DNA of 46,644 bases from Gnomoniopsis sp. IMI 355080. Taxonomy: Eukaryota > Ascomycota > Sordariomycetes > Diaporthales > Gnomoniaceae. Below the pieces are notes generated by a model that was not told the DNA's origin, searched no databases, and saw only the letters and a program-made list of their open reading frames with translations. The stretch is taken from the NCBI GenBank assembly GCA_027946555.1, contig JAPEVC010000262.1, forward strand, positions 1 through 46,644, in the 5' to 3' direction. The translations under genes and the position numbers were made by a program. This document shows, in pieces, positions 13,035 through 24,626 of the stretch (position 1 is its first letter; each line of letters begins with the position of its first letter).

Positions 13035-14701
13035 AGGTACCCAGCAACTAGAGGCGTGCTTGGTCTCAACACTTTCTGGTGTCCCGGATAGTTCACCGAC
13101 CAAAACTCACAGGCATTTAGAGACAGAAGATTACCAAATCCTGTCTTGTCTCAAGTCAATCGGGAAAGCCAGGTTTTTGAGGAGTCGCCTCTTTGAATGC
13201 CTAGAATTCGGCCAAATAGGGCTTCTCAAGCTGAACCCCCCCCCCCCAAAAAAAACCTAAACTTGGATTGAAATCGAAGAGAGCATGAGGGGTTTCGTAT
13301 GGAAGATTTACGGTCGTACACTGTTGCCGCTAATCTGACATACTCAATCCCAGGCGTTGACTCACTGCGTCCCCCAGTCTCTTCTCGAGTTATTGTTCCA
13401 ATCTTCCAGTCTACTGCAATTGAGCCCCCTCGGTATCTGGTCTTTCCGCTTTCCCTCTTTTCCCCCTTTCCCCCGTGCAAATGTTCTCCACACTGCACCG
13501 CCTTTCTTCTTGAAGTGTGCGTGTGTGCAGACGATCAGTATTTGGGGGTCTCACCCATTTCCAGCGAACACATACATAGAGTTGCTGGTAGCATGGCGCC
13601 GGCTTGATTTCGTCAAAAGTACTATTGCGATGGGTGGTTTGGATGACTTCGGAGGTGTCTCCTAGGCTCTCTTGCATGCCGTTTTCTGCATTCTCGTTCT
13701 CGTTTCAGCACCGTCCCCGTGGTTTGAAGGGCACATTATTACGGAAAATTAACGGGCTTAAGGGCGACGGAGGGGTAGAGACATTTTGACCTAGTTGGTT
13801 TCGTGGGCTATGGCCATTCCTAGTGTAGCACGGCCGGTCAACTACCTCGGTACCTGGAGGGATAATCTTGGTGACTGCTGCGAAACGGAGTCTATGGAGG
13901 AATCGTGGGCAAGATGACAGATGAGTCTCAGCCGGGAGACTCAGGCGTTAGTCATCCAGCATCTGCAGGCTGTAAAGGGGCGCTGATTATCCAGTGATCA
14001 ATTTGATGGATATGGACCTTGAACCTTCTGTACTATTGAGTTCCTCAGTGATTCGCAGGACTTCGACATGACAGATGCCCTACTTTATGATGCGTATATC
14101 TTTGTGAGTCACCATGATACGAAGTCATCACGGTGGTGAGGTTTCTTCAAAGCATGAAGTGCTACAATACTATCGAGAAGTGTGGCCTTCAGATAGGTCT
14201 GGGGAACCTCAAACCAGTTCTGGAATCCGCCCCCCCCCCCTCTTCCTGAAATTGTACCGTACAACCTAACTCCCTCCACGTAGATAGATACACGTAGCGA
14301 TTCACCGCGATCTAAAAGACTTTGCACAGGGTCAGTGACTCCATTCTGCGAACATCACAACTATTGGCCCAAGCGCAGGCAGCCGTTCATTATAAGTTCC
14401 GGTTCTATCGCCTCCTGCAAACCCAGGCTTCTCTAAAACCCAATGAAACAAGCTCTTTTCAAGAACTCCACCCAGGCCTCAAAGGTTATGTCTGAAGGGT
14501 CTCGCTTTGGGCTTCCCTTTTTGATTCACTTTCTTTTGCAATCAGCCTCCCAAGGCACTGGTGACATTCTGACTGCCTTTTGGGTATGTATAGTACTTTT
14601 GTCCAACTAAGGCCTGGTAGATTGTGATCTAATGTGACAACATCAGAATACTGAGACGGACAGTCCTTCTACACACTCTTCACTCCACAGCTTCCGTCAA
14701 A
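13035..14701. other. Intergenic region between rna14 and the small coiled-coil gene
   Basis: No gene was recognised in these 1.67 kb. It holds the rna14 3' UTR and presumably the promoter of the downstream small gene. Two homopolymer tracts stand out: twelve C directly followed by eight A at 13236-13255, and eleven C at 14230-14240. Open frames are short and antisense to each other. Confidence 0.5.
13236..13255. repeat. Poly-C/poly-A homopolymer tract
   Basis: A run of twelve C is followed without interruption by eight A. A near copy (six C, T, five C, eight A) occurs at 31261-31280. Tract lengths of this kind are prone to slippage and to sequencing error. Confidence 0.9.
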
Positions 14702-15187
14702 ATGCGCCAGTACATCAGCAACAGCTCTCATCATGGCAACCAGGACACTCCGACTCAAAGTCCCTCAAATGACATTCCCCCTGACACCACCAAAAATCAC
14801 TACGAGCAACATATGGCTTCCTTGTCCGTGTACTGTCGAGGTCAGCATCAACACGGTGGTCACGGCACTCAACCACACGCAGCTAGGGGCAAGTCTTCAG
14901 CCCTGCCCTCTCCAACAGCCCGAGTATTCATTCCAAGTGGCTCAAACTCGGCTGCTCAAGCTGAGGCCGCGAAGAAATTCTCGAATTACCTGATGAACCT
15001 GGCTGTGGGTAAGGAAGAGGATCGGAAACGAGAAGAAGAGCTGAAGAACTTGGCTTTCGAGAAGTTCGTGAAGGCTTCCAATGAGGAGTTTGAGAAGGCT
15101 AGGCAAGCAGTACCGTCTTCTCCGTCTGGTGGCTCGGTTGGCAGCTGGACTGGGGATGACGAATTTATTCCTCACATCAAGAAATAG
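14702..15187 (+). CDS. Small hypothetical protein with C-terminal charged helix
   Basis: An intronless frame of 161 aa starts at an ATG in a good fungal context (purine-rich, A at -3) just after a pyrimidine-rich leader. I do not recognise the family. Residues 1-~75 are polar, rich in His, Ser, Gln and Pro, and probably disordered. Residues ~84-132 are rich in Glu, Lys, Arg, Ala and Leu (for example KEEDRKREEELKN) and likely form a single long helix or coiled coil. The last ~25 residues are Ser/Gly-rich and end in a short basic motif. There is no signal peptide or membrane segment. The neighbours are rna14 and the Argonaute gene, both far away and on the same strand, and give no functional hint. 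It could be a lineage-restricted protein; a chance frame is less likely given length, context and composition. Confidence 0.55.
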   Translation: MRQYISNSSHHGNQDTPTQSPSNDIPPDTTKNHYEQHMASLSVYCRGQHQHGGHGTQPHAARGKSSALPSPTARVFIPSGSNSAAQAEAAKKFSNYLMNLAVGKEEDRKREEELKNLAFEKFVKASNEEFEKARQAVPSSPSGGSVGSWTGDDEFIPHIKK

Positions 15188-17700
15188 GCATTCTCACCAG
15201 TCCCCGACCAAGCGGAAAGGCCCTGAAGGAGTTCGCCACTTTCATCCTTGACTATTGGACTTTCGGAAGGCCAGTACCCATACTTGAGGCAAAATTCGTT
15301 ATCTTGGACATGGCAAGTGGCAAGCGCGGGGCCCCCGGCGGACTCCCCCGTACACTGAGCTAGGTGCTCAACGGCGACGCGGATGCCGATGATGAGCGGA
15401 ACACACAGCAGACTGTTTACAGTACAAGGGAGGAGGAGGATAGACGATGTTTTGCTACAATAAAGGAGCGTCGGCCGCCGCCAAGAAAGCGATCCCTGCT
15501 GCCGGTAGCATCGTGCCTCACAGCCTTGTCACTCAGCCTCGTGTATTCAGAACTGGATCTCGAAATCTCAGCCCCGGCACTATTGGCTGATCTTCTTCAT
15601 TCCACAGATGATCGAATCGCGCGTTGATCGTCGCAATCCCTCAATTCTGTGGGTCAATTCGTCATGGAGCGGAACCGCATATGCGCGCATGCTCACGAGG
15701 TAATGGCACTGAGATCTTGTTTGGTCATCTATCAGTACGATAGCACATGTCCGATGGCTGGACTGCATTTTCTCTCCCATATTTATGCCAGCACGCGTTG
15801 TTAAAACTTGTGAGCTTCTTGCGGATATCCTGCTCATGCAGCCATGGTCTTGTGATTTCTATGTTGGCGGTTCTGGCTTCGGAGAGATGGGATACCGAAG
15901 GTCATGGTCTACGAGGGCCCGCAGGAGATTGATCATGTTATCAACTTGTATTGGAATTTTCCCCGAGACGAACCGGAATCTTTTGATCTACTGCGGCGTG
16001 GTCTTTTCCTGGCTCTTTCAGTATCTTGCTCTGGTGATAATTTACGCGCCGTGTGTGGTCCTACTGCGACTGGTCGCCGTCCACCGGTATTCAAACTGTC
16101 ATTCCCGTCTGTGCAGCTGTTCCATATCCCGGCGTAAAGCTGGCCGTTGATGGTGGACCAATACTATCCCCCTCATCAAGCGACATATGGTCTGCCACCC
16201 TCTTATTATTGCCTGTCGCATTCCGTCACCTCCGCACAGCACCCGTCGGGTGTCTTTGAGGTTCTCCAGGCGTCTAGCGAGTGTATCTAGTGCTCTGGTC
16301 AAGAGGACTGAACGATAAAGTCTCAGCGATTTCATGGTTGGGCGTGATGTCTGGTGCCAAGAGATCCGTCCGGGATTCGAGCACCTGTGAGGTAGCTGTT
16401 GACCCAAACTTGCTCGTTGTGAGAGGTAGGTTGCCGCCCAGCCTCGCTGATGTCCTGCCTTGGCCTCCCTTTACAGCCGAGTACCAGGCATCCTTCAAGT
16501 TACGTAGGAGTAGGAGAGATTCTGAAGAATTCGTTGCGTCTTGTAGTTAAGTCGGCACAGCTGTTGCTGACCAATCGTTAGCTTGTCAGTGTCTCGCGAA
16601 GCTCTACGAACCCCGACATTCTCGGTAGAAATTGATGATGCGTCAATATCGGGTAGTGCCCGTCCTCCTTCTTCGACTGTCGGGCTTTAGTTGGCTAACC
16701 TTCATTTCTGGTAGCGCATTGCGTCCGCAAGTCAGGTGGCCACCGCGGGCTCCTCCTCCCATTCGACGCACCTGAGGGACACTTTCTAGTCTATCAAGCT
16801 CCATTTAACACCTTAAACGTCAAAATTTGTTGCCTCTGGTCCCATGAGTCTCTCAGGTAGCAATTGCTCCTCTTGTATTCCTCCTCTTACACCAGGGCTG
16901 ACATAAGCTGGCGCTGGTGTTCCACCAGCGGAATGTGTCGCCGCTGCAACGGCATACACCTGTGAGGCAATGTTACCTGGGTATTGCAATCGCGACGGCA
17001 GCGGTCTTGGCTATCTCTGCACTCTGCAAGGTGATCTCGGCGAAAACCTAATACAATGCGTATCATTGGGGGCTGAGGTGCGGTAGTTCGATCTGCAGTG
17101 GCATCGTCTTTGGAGCAAGTAATGTCCGATTTCGTATTGATCCATCGTGTATAGTTTGGAAGTGTAACTGCATGTGAGAACGCGTCGCCTGGTATGTATG
17201 TTCTAGCAGTACGTGTCTTGGTCAGCGAATTGAGTCAGTACGCGCTCGCCCTCCTTGCCATTTGTTGCTCACCGTATCAGAACGAGCAACCTGAAGAGGT
17301 ATCACCTGCATCAGCCTTTCCATCTGGGTCACTCATCGCCTCCAATACTCACTAACCTCGAGTCTGCATCCACCTTCTGTAGGTGCATGTTTTGTACATA
17401 ATCTACCTGAAAATGTGGACTGGAATGTAGTAATAGCCGCGCAAGTGTGTGACTGAAAAGGTTGTAGGGTTGGCCGAAATTTTGATGTGTGCACATTTGA
17501 TCATTGTGGACGATGTACTTGGTCTTGGAGTGGTTCATGGTATAATGAAGGCTAAGCTCTCTGGATTTTGATGAGGAACTGAGACGTAGGGCATGCATAG
17601 ACAACTTCTTGCTAGCAGGAGTGTGTCCTTCCTCACAGTTCAGATAGATATCACCAGGGGGCCCTCTCTATTCTAGCTCTTGTCAAAGACTACAAGCAGC
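15188..17700. other. Large gap with short open frames and no recognised gene
   Basis: Within this 2.5-kb gap overlapping frames appear around 15750-16550 on both strands, some with coding-like stretches (for example plus frame 15904-16137, minus frame 16099-16407), but no motif was recognised and none has a convincing start and splice structure. A decayed gene or a non-coding transcript is possible; neither can be shown from sequence alone. Confidence 0.4.
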
Positions 17701-17754
17701 ATGCACAAGCTCAATCTTCCCTACATGCCCCAGTCGTCTCAAGCAACATAGATT

Positions 17755-19735
17755 GTGAACATCGGAGTGGTTCACCTCCAAGCTGTTCTCTTGTCCTCTT
17801 ACCCAAGCAGCGACCCTCTCCGGCCTAGCGTTTTCCTGCCTACTTCAAGGCGCGCACCTTCTCTCGTTTTGGCGAACTCTTCTTCCTTTCCCTTTCCAAG
17901 CCGCACACTCAACGACAGAATTCCCTCCTTACACTCCTGTGATCGATCATCAAGACACACATCAGACCATCAAGCACACGCAACATCGCACAGGTAAGCA
18001 ACTACTGTCTTTTTCCCCCGGTCAGGTGTAATTGACATCGATCACTGCGTTCCTCGTCTGTTCTTCTCCCATGCCACCGATCAGAGCATGCCGGCCCTTG
18101 GAACCCCAGACCCAGACCGGTTGTCCACCTGGCGAGATACCTATCCTACATACTCCCAGCAGCACGTCATTTTGATATCTGCGCCTACACCTTCCTCCTC
18201 AAAGCTACTCACGCACCTTGCAAGGTTGCACACTCCCTTCCGTCTGCAATCATCAGAAAAAGATCTCGCACCTTCGCCTAGCAACGTATCTCCCTGAGCA
18301 CGTGCAGACCCCGTTTGCTGCCTTCCCAGCTGTTTTCCTCAATACCTGAATGCTAGGGGCTCTTGCCAACCGTGCAGCTTTGGAAACCCACCTTGATACT
18401 TCCCTATCAACCACAACAAATCCCCATCGTTTCTCTTTTTCCACTCTCGTACCCTACACTCGTACCATACCCTCGTCTTGGACACCTCGTCTCCCTTGCG
18501 TCTACCTTACTATCAGACACTCACACTACTTCTATTTCAATCACTCGAATCTCCACATCAACATCAGCTTGATTGGTAAGTTTCATCCCCATCAGGTGCA
18601 TCTTACTTTCGCACCGTCCAGTCGGCTTCTTCTTCCCATTCAACTTCGTAACCCATCTTCCACCTATCAACTTCTCTGGAACAAACAGAGAACGAGGCCG
18701 GTATCATTCATACTTCAATTTCATCATCTTCTGCTTCTTCCACATTCCATCCTCCGTACACTTCTGGCACCTTTCACCCTAGGACCCGAACACCAGGCAT
18801 CGTACTAAATCTCTACCAGACACCCATCTCTCAACTCCCGAACAGACACAGACACAGAACGCAACCCACAAAACTAGGTATGTAAATCTATTTGTTTGAT
18901 TGCATGCTTGTTGCGCACACTTTCGTCAATGACTTGGTCTGCTTCTCGATCTTGAGCTTGGAGGCCAGACGATCGCCGCCTGCCTGTTTTTCCTCGCACC
19001 TGCCTTGCCGGAATTCCTCTCATATCAACGCGTTCGCCCTCCATCTTCAAACTTCCATCTTCAAACTTCCATCTTCAAACTTCCATCTTCAAACTTCCAT
19101 CTCCAAACCTCCATCTTCAAACCTTCATCTTCACACTTCCACACCCAAGCCCAACAGCTTTCCACTGTCTTTCCACTACCTCTCCTTTACATACACAGCC
19201 CCTCGACTTCCATCCAGACAGTCACGAAGCTCGCGGCTTTCTTTCCTCCACTCCAAGCGCGCAGCCAACCCCGAACACGCGTTTGGATCATAGCTATCTT
19301 GCACCTGGGCAATACTGGTAAGATTCCTTGCCAGTTCTCCTTCCGTCAAACTGCATTTCCCCTGCGCAGAAGCTCTCAAATACATCTTCTACCCTTCCAT
19401 TCGGTAAGGGTTTGACCCAAACGCTCCCACCCGACCTTTAACATCCTCCTCTTGCCATCCACATCATCAAAACAAACACGCAAACGCTTGTCACACTACC
19501 CATAGACATCCAACATATCCACTTTCATTTAAGAAATTCCTGCCCACACCTTTTCCTGGATCAGAGTCCAGCCATTCAGCTCCATCAAATGGTCATCTAA
19601 TTCGATCCTCATCCAACTCTTCATCTTCACTTTGATCTTGGAACAACTCAATCTACATATCTGGTCTTGGCCATTCGTCATTCCCTTTCTCAGCCATTAA
19701 CATCCTTCCAGACAAATACCTCGCACGCAGCCAAC
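17755..19735 (+). promoter_or_regulatory. Long pyrimidine-rich leader of the Argonaute gene with several splice donors
   Basis: The ~2 kb before the Argonaute ATG are strongly CT-rich on the plus strand and contain no recognisable protein. Good donor-like sites occur at 17994 (GTAAGC), 18576 (GTAAGT), 18879 (GTATGT), 19318 (GTAAGA) and 19404 (GTAAGG); the first pairs well with an acceptor ending at 18084 (91-nt candidate intron). A 69-codon upstream frame begins at 18088, four bases after that acceptor. Composition and donors fit a long, alternatively spliced 5' UTR. The real transcription start is not visible. Confidence 0.5.
19041..19138 (+). repeat. 14-nt tandem repeat, seven copies
   Basis: The unit CCATCTTCAAACTT is repeated four times exactly (19041-19096) and then three more times with one to three changes each (19097-19138). 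It lies inside the putative 5' leader of the Argonaute gene, about 600 bases before the start codon. Since 14 is not a multiple of three and no gene is supported here, it is probably non-coding. Confidence 0.95.
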
Positions 19736-22700
19736 ATGGGTCGCTACCTGGTGGCTCCATCCTTTGATGGCCCGTCTGACACCCGCTCTCAGGGCGGCTC
19801 TCACCGCTCAGCCGGATCGCAGTCCCACCACCCCTCCCAGGCTGCAGGCTCTTATGTCTCCGCTTCCCAGCCTGGAGGTTCCCGCACCGGTGGTTCCAGC
19901 CGTCCTCCTAGCAACGTTGGCACTGGCTCTGGCCCCGTGGGATACCCTGCCCCTCTTGGCTTCGATCCCGCCCGGATGGGCCAAGACTCCGAGGAGTCCC
20001 CCGAGGAGATGCATCGCAAGGTTATTGGCAAGCGTGTTGATCTTCCTGCCGAGGCCTATGCTCAGGTACGCTCCACTCTGGCGATCACAATGCCTCTTCT
20101 CACGTGTCATACTGACTTCGTCCTTAGGCTGATGGTGGACAACTCTTCGCTCAACGACCCGGCCTTGGAAAGGGTGGCAAGCCAGTCAACATCCGTGTCA
20201 ACCAATTCCGCGTCAGCGGCTTGCCCAACTTTGATGTCTATCAGTATGACGTGAGTTTCGTCATCAAACGAAGTCTGCTCTTGGATTGTATCTAATACGT
20301 ATTTCAGGTCTCGATCACTCCGGAGCCCAAGAAGAACTCGTTCGTCAGGAAGGTTTGGGAAACTGAGACGGTCAAGCGCCACATACAGGAAAAGGCAGGC
20401 AGCCACCCTTGGGTCTTCGATGGCCGCAAGCTGGCGTGGTCTCGCAACAACGTTTCCGAGATGCGACTCCAGGTCGACATGGATAGAGAGCAGGGCAGAC
20501 AACCTCACCCCGACAAGGGTCCTGATGTGGTCTATGTCATCATCAAGAAGACCACTACCATCCGCCTCGATGCTTTGAAGGCTTACCTCCTGGGCAAGAT
20601 GGGTTGGGATGATCATGTGCTCGAGTGCATGAACTTCTTCGATCATGTCATGCGTGAGTGGCCCGCTCAGCACATGGTTGCCATTAAGCGCAACCTCTAC
20701 CCCAAGAGTGGGTATGACCAAGCACTGCTCGACAACAACCGCTGGCTCATCGCCATCAAGGGCATATACTCGTCCATCCGCACCAACTCATCGATCAAGT
20801 CCGGCGGTTATGGTCTGGGTATCAATGTCGATGTCGCCAACACGGCATTTTGGTCTCCCGAACAGCCTTCGATCGCACACTTGGCTTATTTCTTTTTGAA
20901 GTCCGCCTCTAACGAGTTCCGCGCTCGCGAGGACTGGCAGATCGCCGAAGCCCTCAAGCCGGAGCGAGTGACAGACGGCAGCCGACAGGGTTGGGGAAAG
21001 CCCCAGCTTTTCATAAGGCTTGAGAGGATGAAGAACCTGACCTTCCGCGTCAAGCACCGTGGCAAGATGAACGACTCCAAGTCTTACAAGATCAAAGGGT
21101 TCACCTGGGATCTGAACAAGTGGCCAGGACCTGAAGGCGCCAACGCGCGCAACATTACCTTCGATAAGAAGAACGTGACCACAGGACAGGTAACGAAGAT
21201 TTCGGTGGCCGAGTACTTCCGCGATAAATACCAGATTCGCTTGGGTAGCTGGCAACTGCCTTGCATCGTGACGGCGCGCGACGGTTATTTCCCTATGGAA
21301 GTGTGCGTTCTGGACTCCCACCAGAAGTACAATTATAAGCTGGATGGCGACCAAACTTCAGCGATGATCAGATTCGCTGTCACCCGGCCCCCAAGGCGCC
21401 TCCAGGACATCATGGGCTGTGTCCAGACCCTCCGATGGAACGAGGACCCCTATCTGAGGGAGTATGGCATACAAATCAGGGGTCAGATGGAGGCTGTCAA
21501 CGCGAGGGTGATCAACAACCCCAGCATTCAGTTTGGCAAGGCGACAAAGAACCCGGGTATGGGTGGCAGATGGGACCTGCGCGGCCAGCTGTTCACCAAG
21601 CCGAACACACGCCCTCTCAGGTCCTGGGGTGTCATCATCATTGGCAAGTGCGTCGACAATGCATCTGCTATGAACTTCATCTCGACGTTCGTCAAGGCGT
21701 ACAAGGGTCACGGAGGTAGGGTCGAAACCACGACTCCTCCGATCAAGAATGTTCAGATGATCCGCTCGAGTGAGACTGGCGAGCAGCTCAAGCAAGCGTA
21801 CCAGGAGGTTGGCATGCAGTTCAAGCAATCGCCAGACCTGATCTTTGTTATCCTTCCCAGCAAGGATATGATTACCTATGAGCGCCTGAAGAAGAGCTTC
21901 GACATTCGTTTCGCCACGCTATCACAGATGGTGCAGGCGGCCCACGTGAAGAAGGCACAGGAACAATATTGTTCCAATGTGGCCATGAAGGTCAACGCGA
22001 AGTTAGGCGGCTACACGTCTAAACTCGTCGGAAAGGCCCCACTCTTCGGTAGTACTGCTACTATGATGATTGGTGTCGACGTGTCTCATGGTCAGCACGG
22101 TCAGGGAGGTGGGCTACAGGCTTCTTTGGCTGCTGTGACAATGTCAATGGACAAGGACTGTGTACAGTATGCTGCGTGCTGCCAGACCAACGGTTATCGC
22201 GTTGAGGTGCTGAACCGCGAGTGCGTACAGAAGACCGTTGGTCCTCTGATCGAGCAGTGGTGCGCCCACAACCAAAAGGCACCTCAACATGTCTTCTACT
22301 TTCGCGATGGCGTCTCTGAGGGTGAGTTCGGCCTGGTTCTGTCGCAGGAGATTGACGAGGTTCGCCGCATGTTCGTCGAGAAGGCTCGCGGTGCCAAACC
22401 CAAGATCACCGTCATCGTTGGAACCAAGCGGCACCACATCCGCTTTTTCCCCGTGGGCCCCTCGGACGGCGACAAGAACGGGAATCCCTTTCCTGGCACC
22501 ATCATTGAGACTGAAGTCACTCATCCTTTCCACTACGACTTCTACCTGTGCTCTCACTTCGCTCTCCAGGGCACTGCTCGTCCGGTTCACTATCACGTTC
22601 TCCTAGATGAGATCAACATGCCGGTCGACTTGCTGCAGACCATGATCTACCAGCAATGTTACCAGTATTTGAGGTCGACCACTCCTGTCTCCCTGCACCC

Positions 22701-22944
22701 GGCAATCTACTATGCCCACCTGGCTGCTGCCCGTGCTCGACCCCACGAGGATGTCACTGCTTCTGCAAGAGATCCCCGTAACATGGCCGACCAGCAGCGC
22801 ATGCCTCTGGCCAAGCACAACGCGCCCGCCCCTAGCAGCAGGCTTCCCACTACCGCTGCCGACCTGCTGACCATCGGCGACAAGGACTCCGGAGCTCGTG
22901 ACGACAACATCAACTTCTTCAAGAGCACCATGTGGTTCATCTAA
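19736..22944 (+). CDS. Argonaute protein, QDE-2-like, slicer-competent
   Basis: Three exons (19736-20065, 20128-20250, 20308-22944; introns 62 and 57 nt) encode 1,029 aa. Argonaute loads small RNAs and silences complementary transcripts; fungal QDE-2 types act in quelling and microRNA-like pathways in the cytoplasm. A Gly/Ser/Arg-rich N-terminus (~1-85) precedes the N domain (VNIRVNQFRVS), L1/PAZ region, MID and PIWI domains. The RNase H-like tetrad is complete: D742 (GVDVSHG), E789 (LNRECV), D818 (FRDGVSEGEF) and H955 (YYAHLAAARAR), with spacing close to that of human AGO2 (D597, E637, D669, H807). The C-terminus ends in FKSTMWFI, an aromatic end typical of the family. The start is the ATG in context CCAACATGGG; an open frame runs 23 codons further upstream without another ATG. 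Nothing suggests inactivation. It could be a paralogue such as SMS-2 instead of QDE-2 itself. Confidence 0.95.
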
Positions 22945-23316
22945 AGCCCAGTTTTGAGCACAGATGGTCGTCAACTTGTGGGCATGCTCAACTGTGTGGG
23001 TAAATGGAAGACATCTTGGTCTTGGTGGATCTCGGATTTTGGGTGGCGGCTGCATGAGCACTGACAAGAATTGAGGCTCCTAGGTTACTTTCGAAGAGCA
23101 TCATTATGGAGCCGTCGCAAATGGGATCGAGACTACGAGAAGGCACTTTGGAGGAAACGCATCTTGGTACCCGGAATTGAACTTATCATCTCATGGTATT
23201 CTTTGAAGGGCTACAGATAGATGTGAGAGTGCATAATCGATGATTTCACTTGATTCCCTTGATTCTCGTTGCTTGTGGTGATATGCTAACACCTAGTGAC
23301 TGTTATGGCTCGTAGG

Positions 23317-23685
23317 TTATTCAATATGTCCAGCCATGTTGCTGAGCCTAATCCCACGATATGAACAGCTTTGATGTTCATATATCTGAGCAGATACGAG
23401 GAAAGTTAAATCCTTACCTAAGTAGGCTTCGTGGTCAATTACCGCGGCCCTCAGACATACTATATCACCCACAGATTTTACAGACGTACGTTGCAACTGG
23501 CCCAGAGCGACGCGAATAGTAATCGGACTGTGCGTTCCAGATAGTTTCGATTCCTTTCCTGACCCTTGATGCGGGACTGATGCCTTTTTTTTCAAGAATT
23601 CCCGGGAGGCGGCGACACTATACACAAGGGCAGTGAGACATAGCGCTGCAGTCTTGATCATGGAGGGACAGGTTGACGGCGACAT
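23317..23685 (-). CDS. Possible small secreted protein (weak)
   Basis: A 122-codon minus-strand frame begins with an ATG and, at its second ATG (codon 9), a segment MIKTAALCLTALVYSVAA that reads like a cleavable signal peptide, followed by a basic stretch. A GTACGT donor-like site about 58 codons in suggests the real gene, if any, may be spliced, but no acceptor or second exon was identified. There is no cysteine pattern or family match, and the frame lies in a region with no other support. It may be a chance frame. Confidence 0.22.
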   Translation of the reverse strand: MSPSTCPSMIKTAALCLTALVYSVAASREFLKKKASVPHQGSGKESKLSGTHSPITIRVALGQLQRTSVKSVGDIVCLRAAVIDHEAYLGKDLTFLVSAQIYEHQSCSYRGIRLSNMAGHIE

Positions 23686-24351
23686 CGGGATGGTGGCGAA
23701 TATCAGAATGTGCTAATGCTGGTTTTGGGATGCTGGTTTTGGGTACAATGATGATGGTGATTGATAGATATAGACAGAAGGCAGCGCTGTCCCCAGCTAT
23801 TGTGGGCACATATCGCAATAAGCTTCGGCTGTTTGTGTGCCTCCAGGGGCTGCTGTGGTGCGCCAGAGGGTTGTCAGCAAGGCTGTGCTTGTCGTTCTCG
23901 CTCCGGCTCGTTACCGTTCCCGTTCCCGTCTTCCTGCGTTAGGGGATCATGTTCAGCCTGGGGGGGTAACGTAGACCGACCAATCAGAATCCACCACCCT
24001 TCCGGAAAGGGAAAGTCAAGGGGGTTGGGCCTTACAGGGACGGCTCGCTTCAGGCATCTACTTTCTTCGCGTGAGGCAGCTAATTCCTCGCGTCAGGCAT
24101 CTTTTTACCTCGCATAAAGCTATCCGAGGAACGTCAGCTTACGCGCGAGACCCGCCGTAGCGGTTCACCCCCCGCCGTAGCTGATGAAGTGGTTGGTTGA
24201 GAATTAATGACGATGTGCGTGCTGCGCCTATGATCTGGGGGCGCGGTGGTCTCAAGAAGGGTGTTGGATTTTGAACCTAGCTAAACGATGGGACCGATAG
24301 CGATCCTGGCTCAGGCTCCAGCAGTTCTATGTGGATAGGAGGGTGCTGGTG

Positions 24352-24358
24352 TATAAAA
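24352..24358 (+). promoter_or_regulatory. TATA-like box
   Basis: TATAAAA lies about 270 bases before the start codon of the DUF7702-like membrane protein. Assignment to that gene is by position only. Confidence 0.4.
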
Positions 24359-24626
24359 TCAGGTGGAAGTAACGCTCGAATTTGGGGGCATCTAGTTTTG
24401 AGATCAGAAAACCTCAATTGCAGCAAAGAGTAGTAAAAGCCCGAAAATCGCACTTCGAGTACCAGAAGAAAGAGCCAGCTCCACAAAACACACACCTTCA
24501 CTCGAGTCAACTTGGCATATCGCTAGCTCGCTTGCCCTCAAGACAACAGCACAACAGACTTGGTCTTGTTCACATACTCCTCTATTCACCGCTCTTCTCT
24601 GCACATTCTACACATCTGTCACCGCA

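Larger units (their letters stand above)
22945..24626. other. Intergenic region with short direct repeats and a possible small secreted ORF
   Basis: This stretch holds the 3' UTR of the Argonaute gene and the promoter of the DUF7702-like gene. A TATAAAA box lies at 24352-24358, about 270 bases before that ATG. Direct repeats are seen at 23716-23743 (two copies of a 14-mer with GGTTTTGGG) and at 24151-24161 / 24171-24181 (CCCGCCGTAGC). The possible small ORF is listed separately. Confidence 0.55.

Noticed and set aside
18892..19415. Two plus frames running through the 14-nt repeat, considered as a repeat protein
   Set aside because: Repeat length is not a multiple of three, one frame has a donor-like start region, and both lie in a CT-rich leader.
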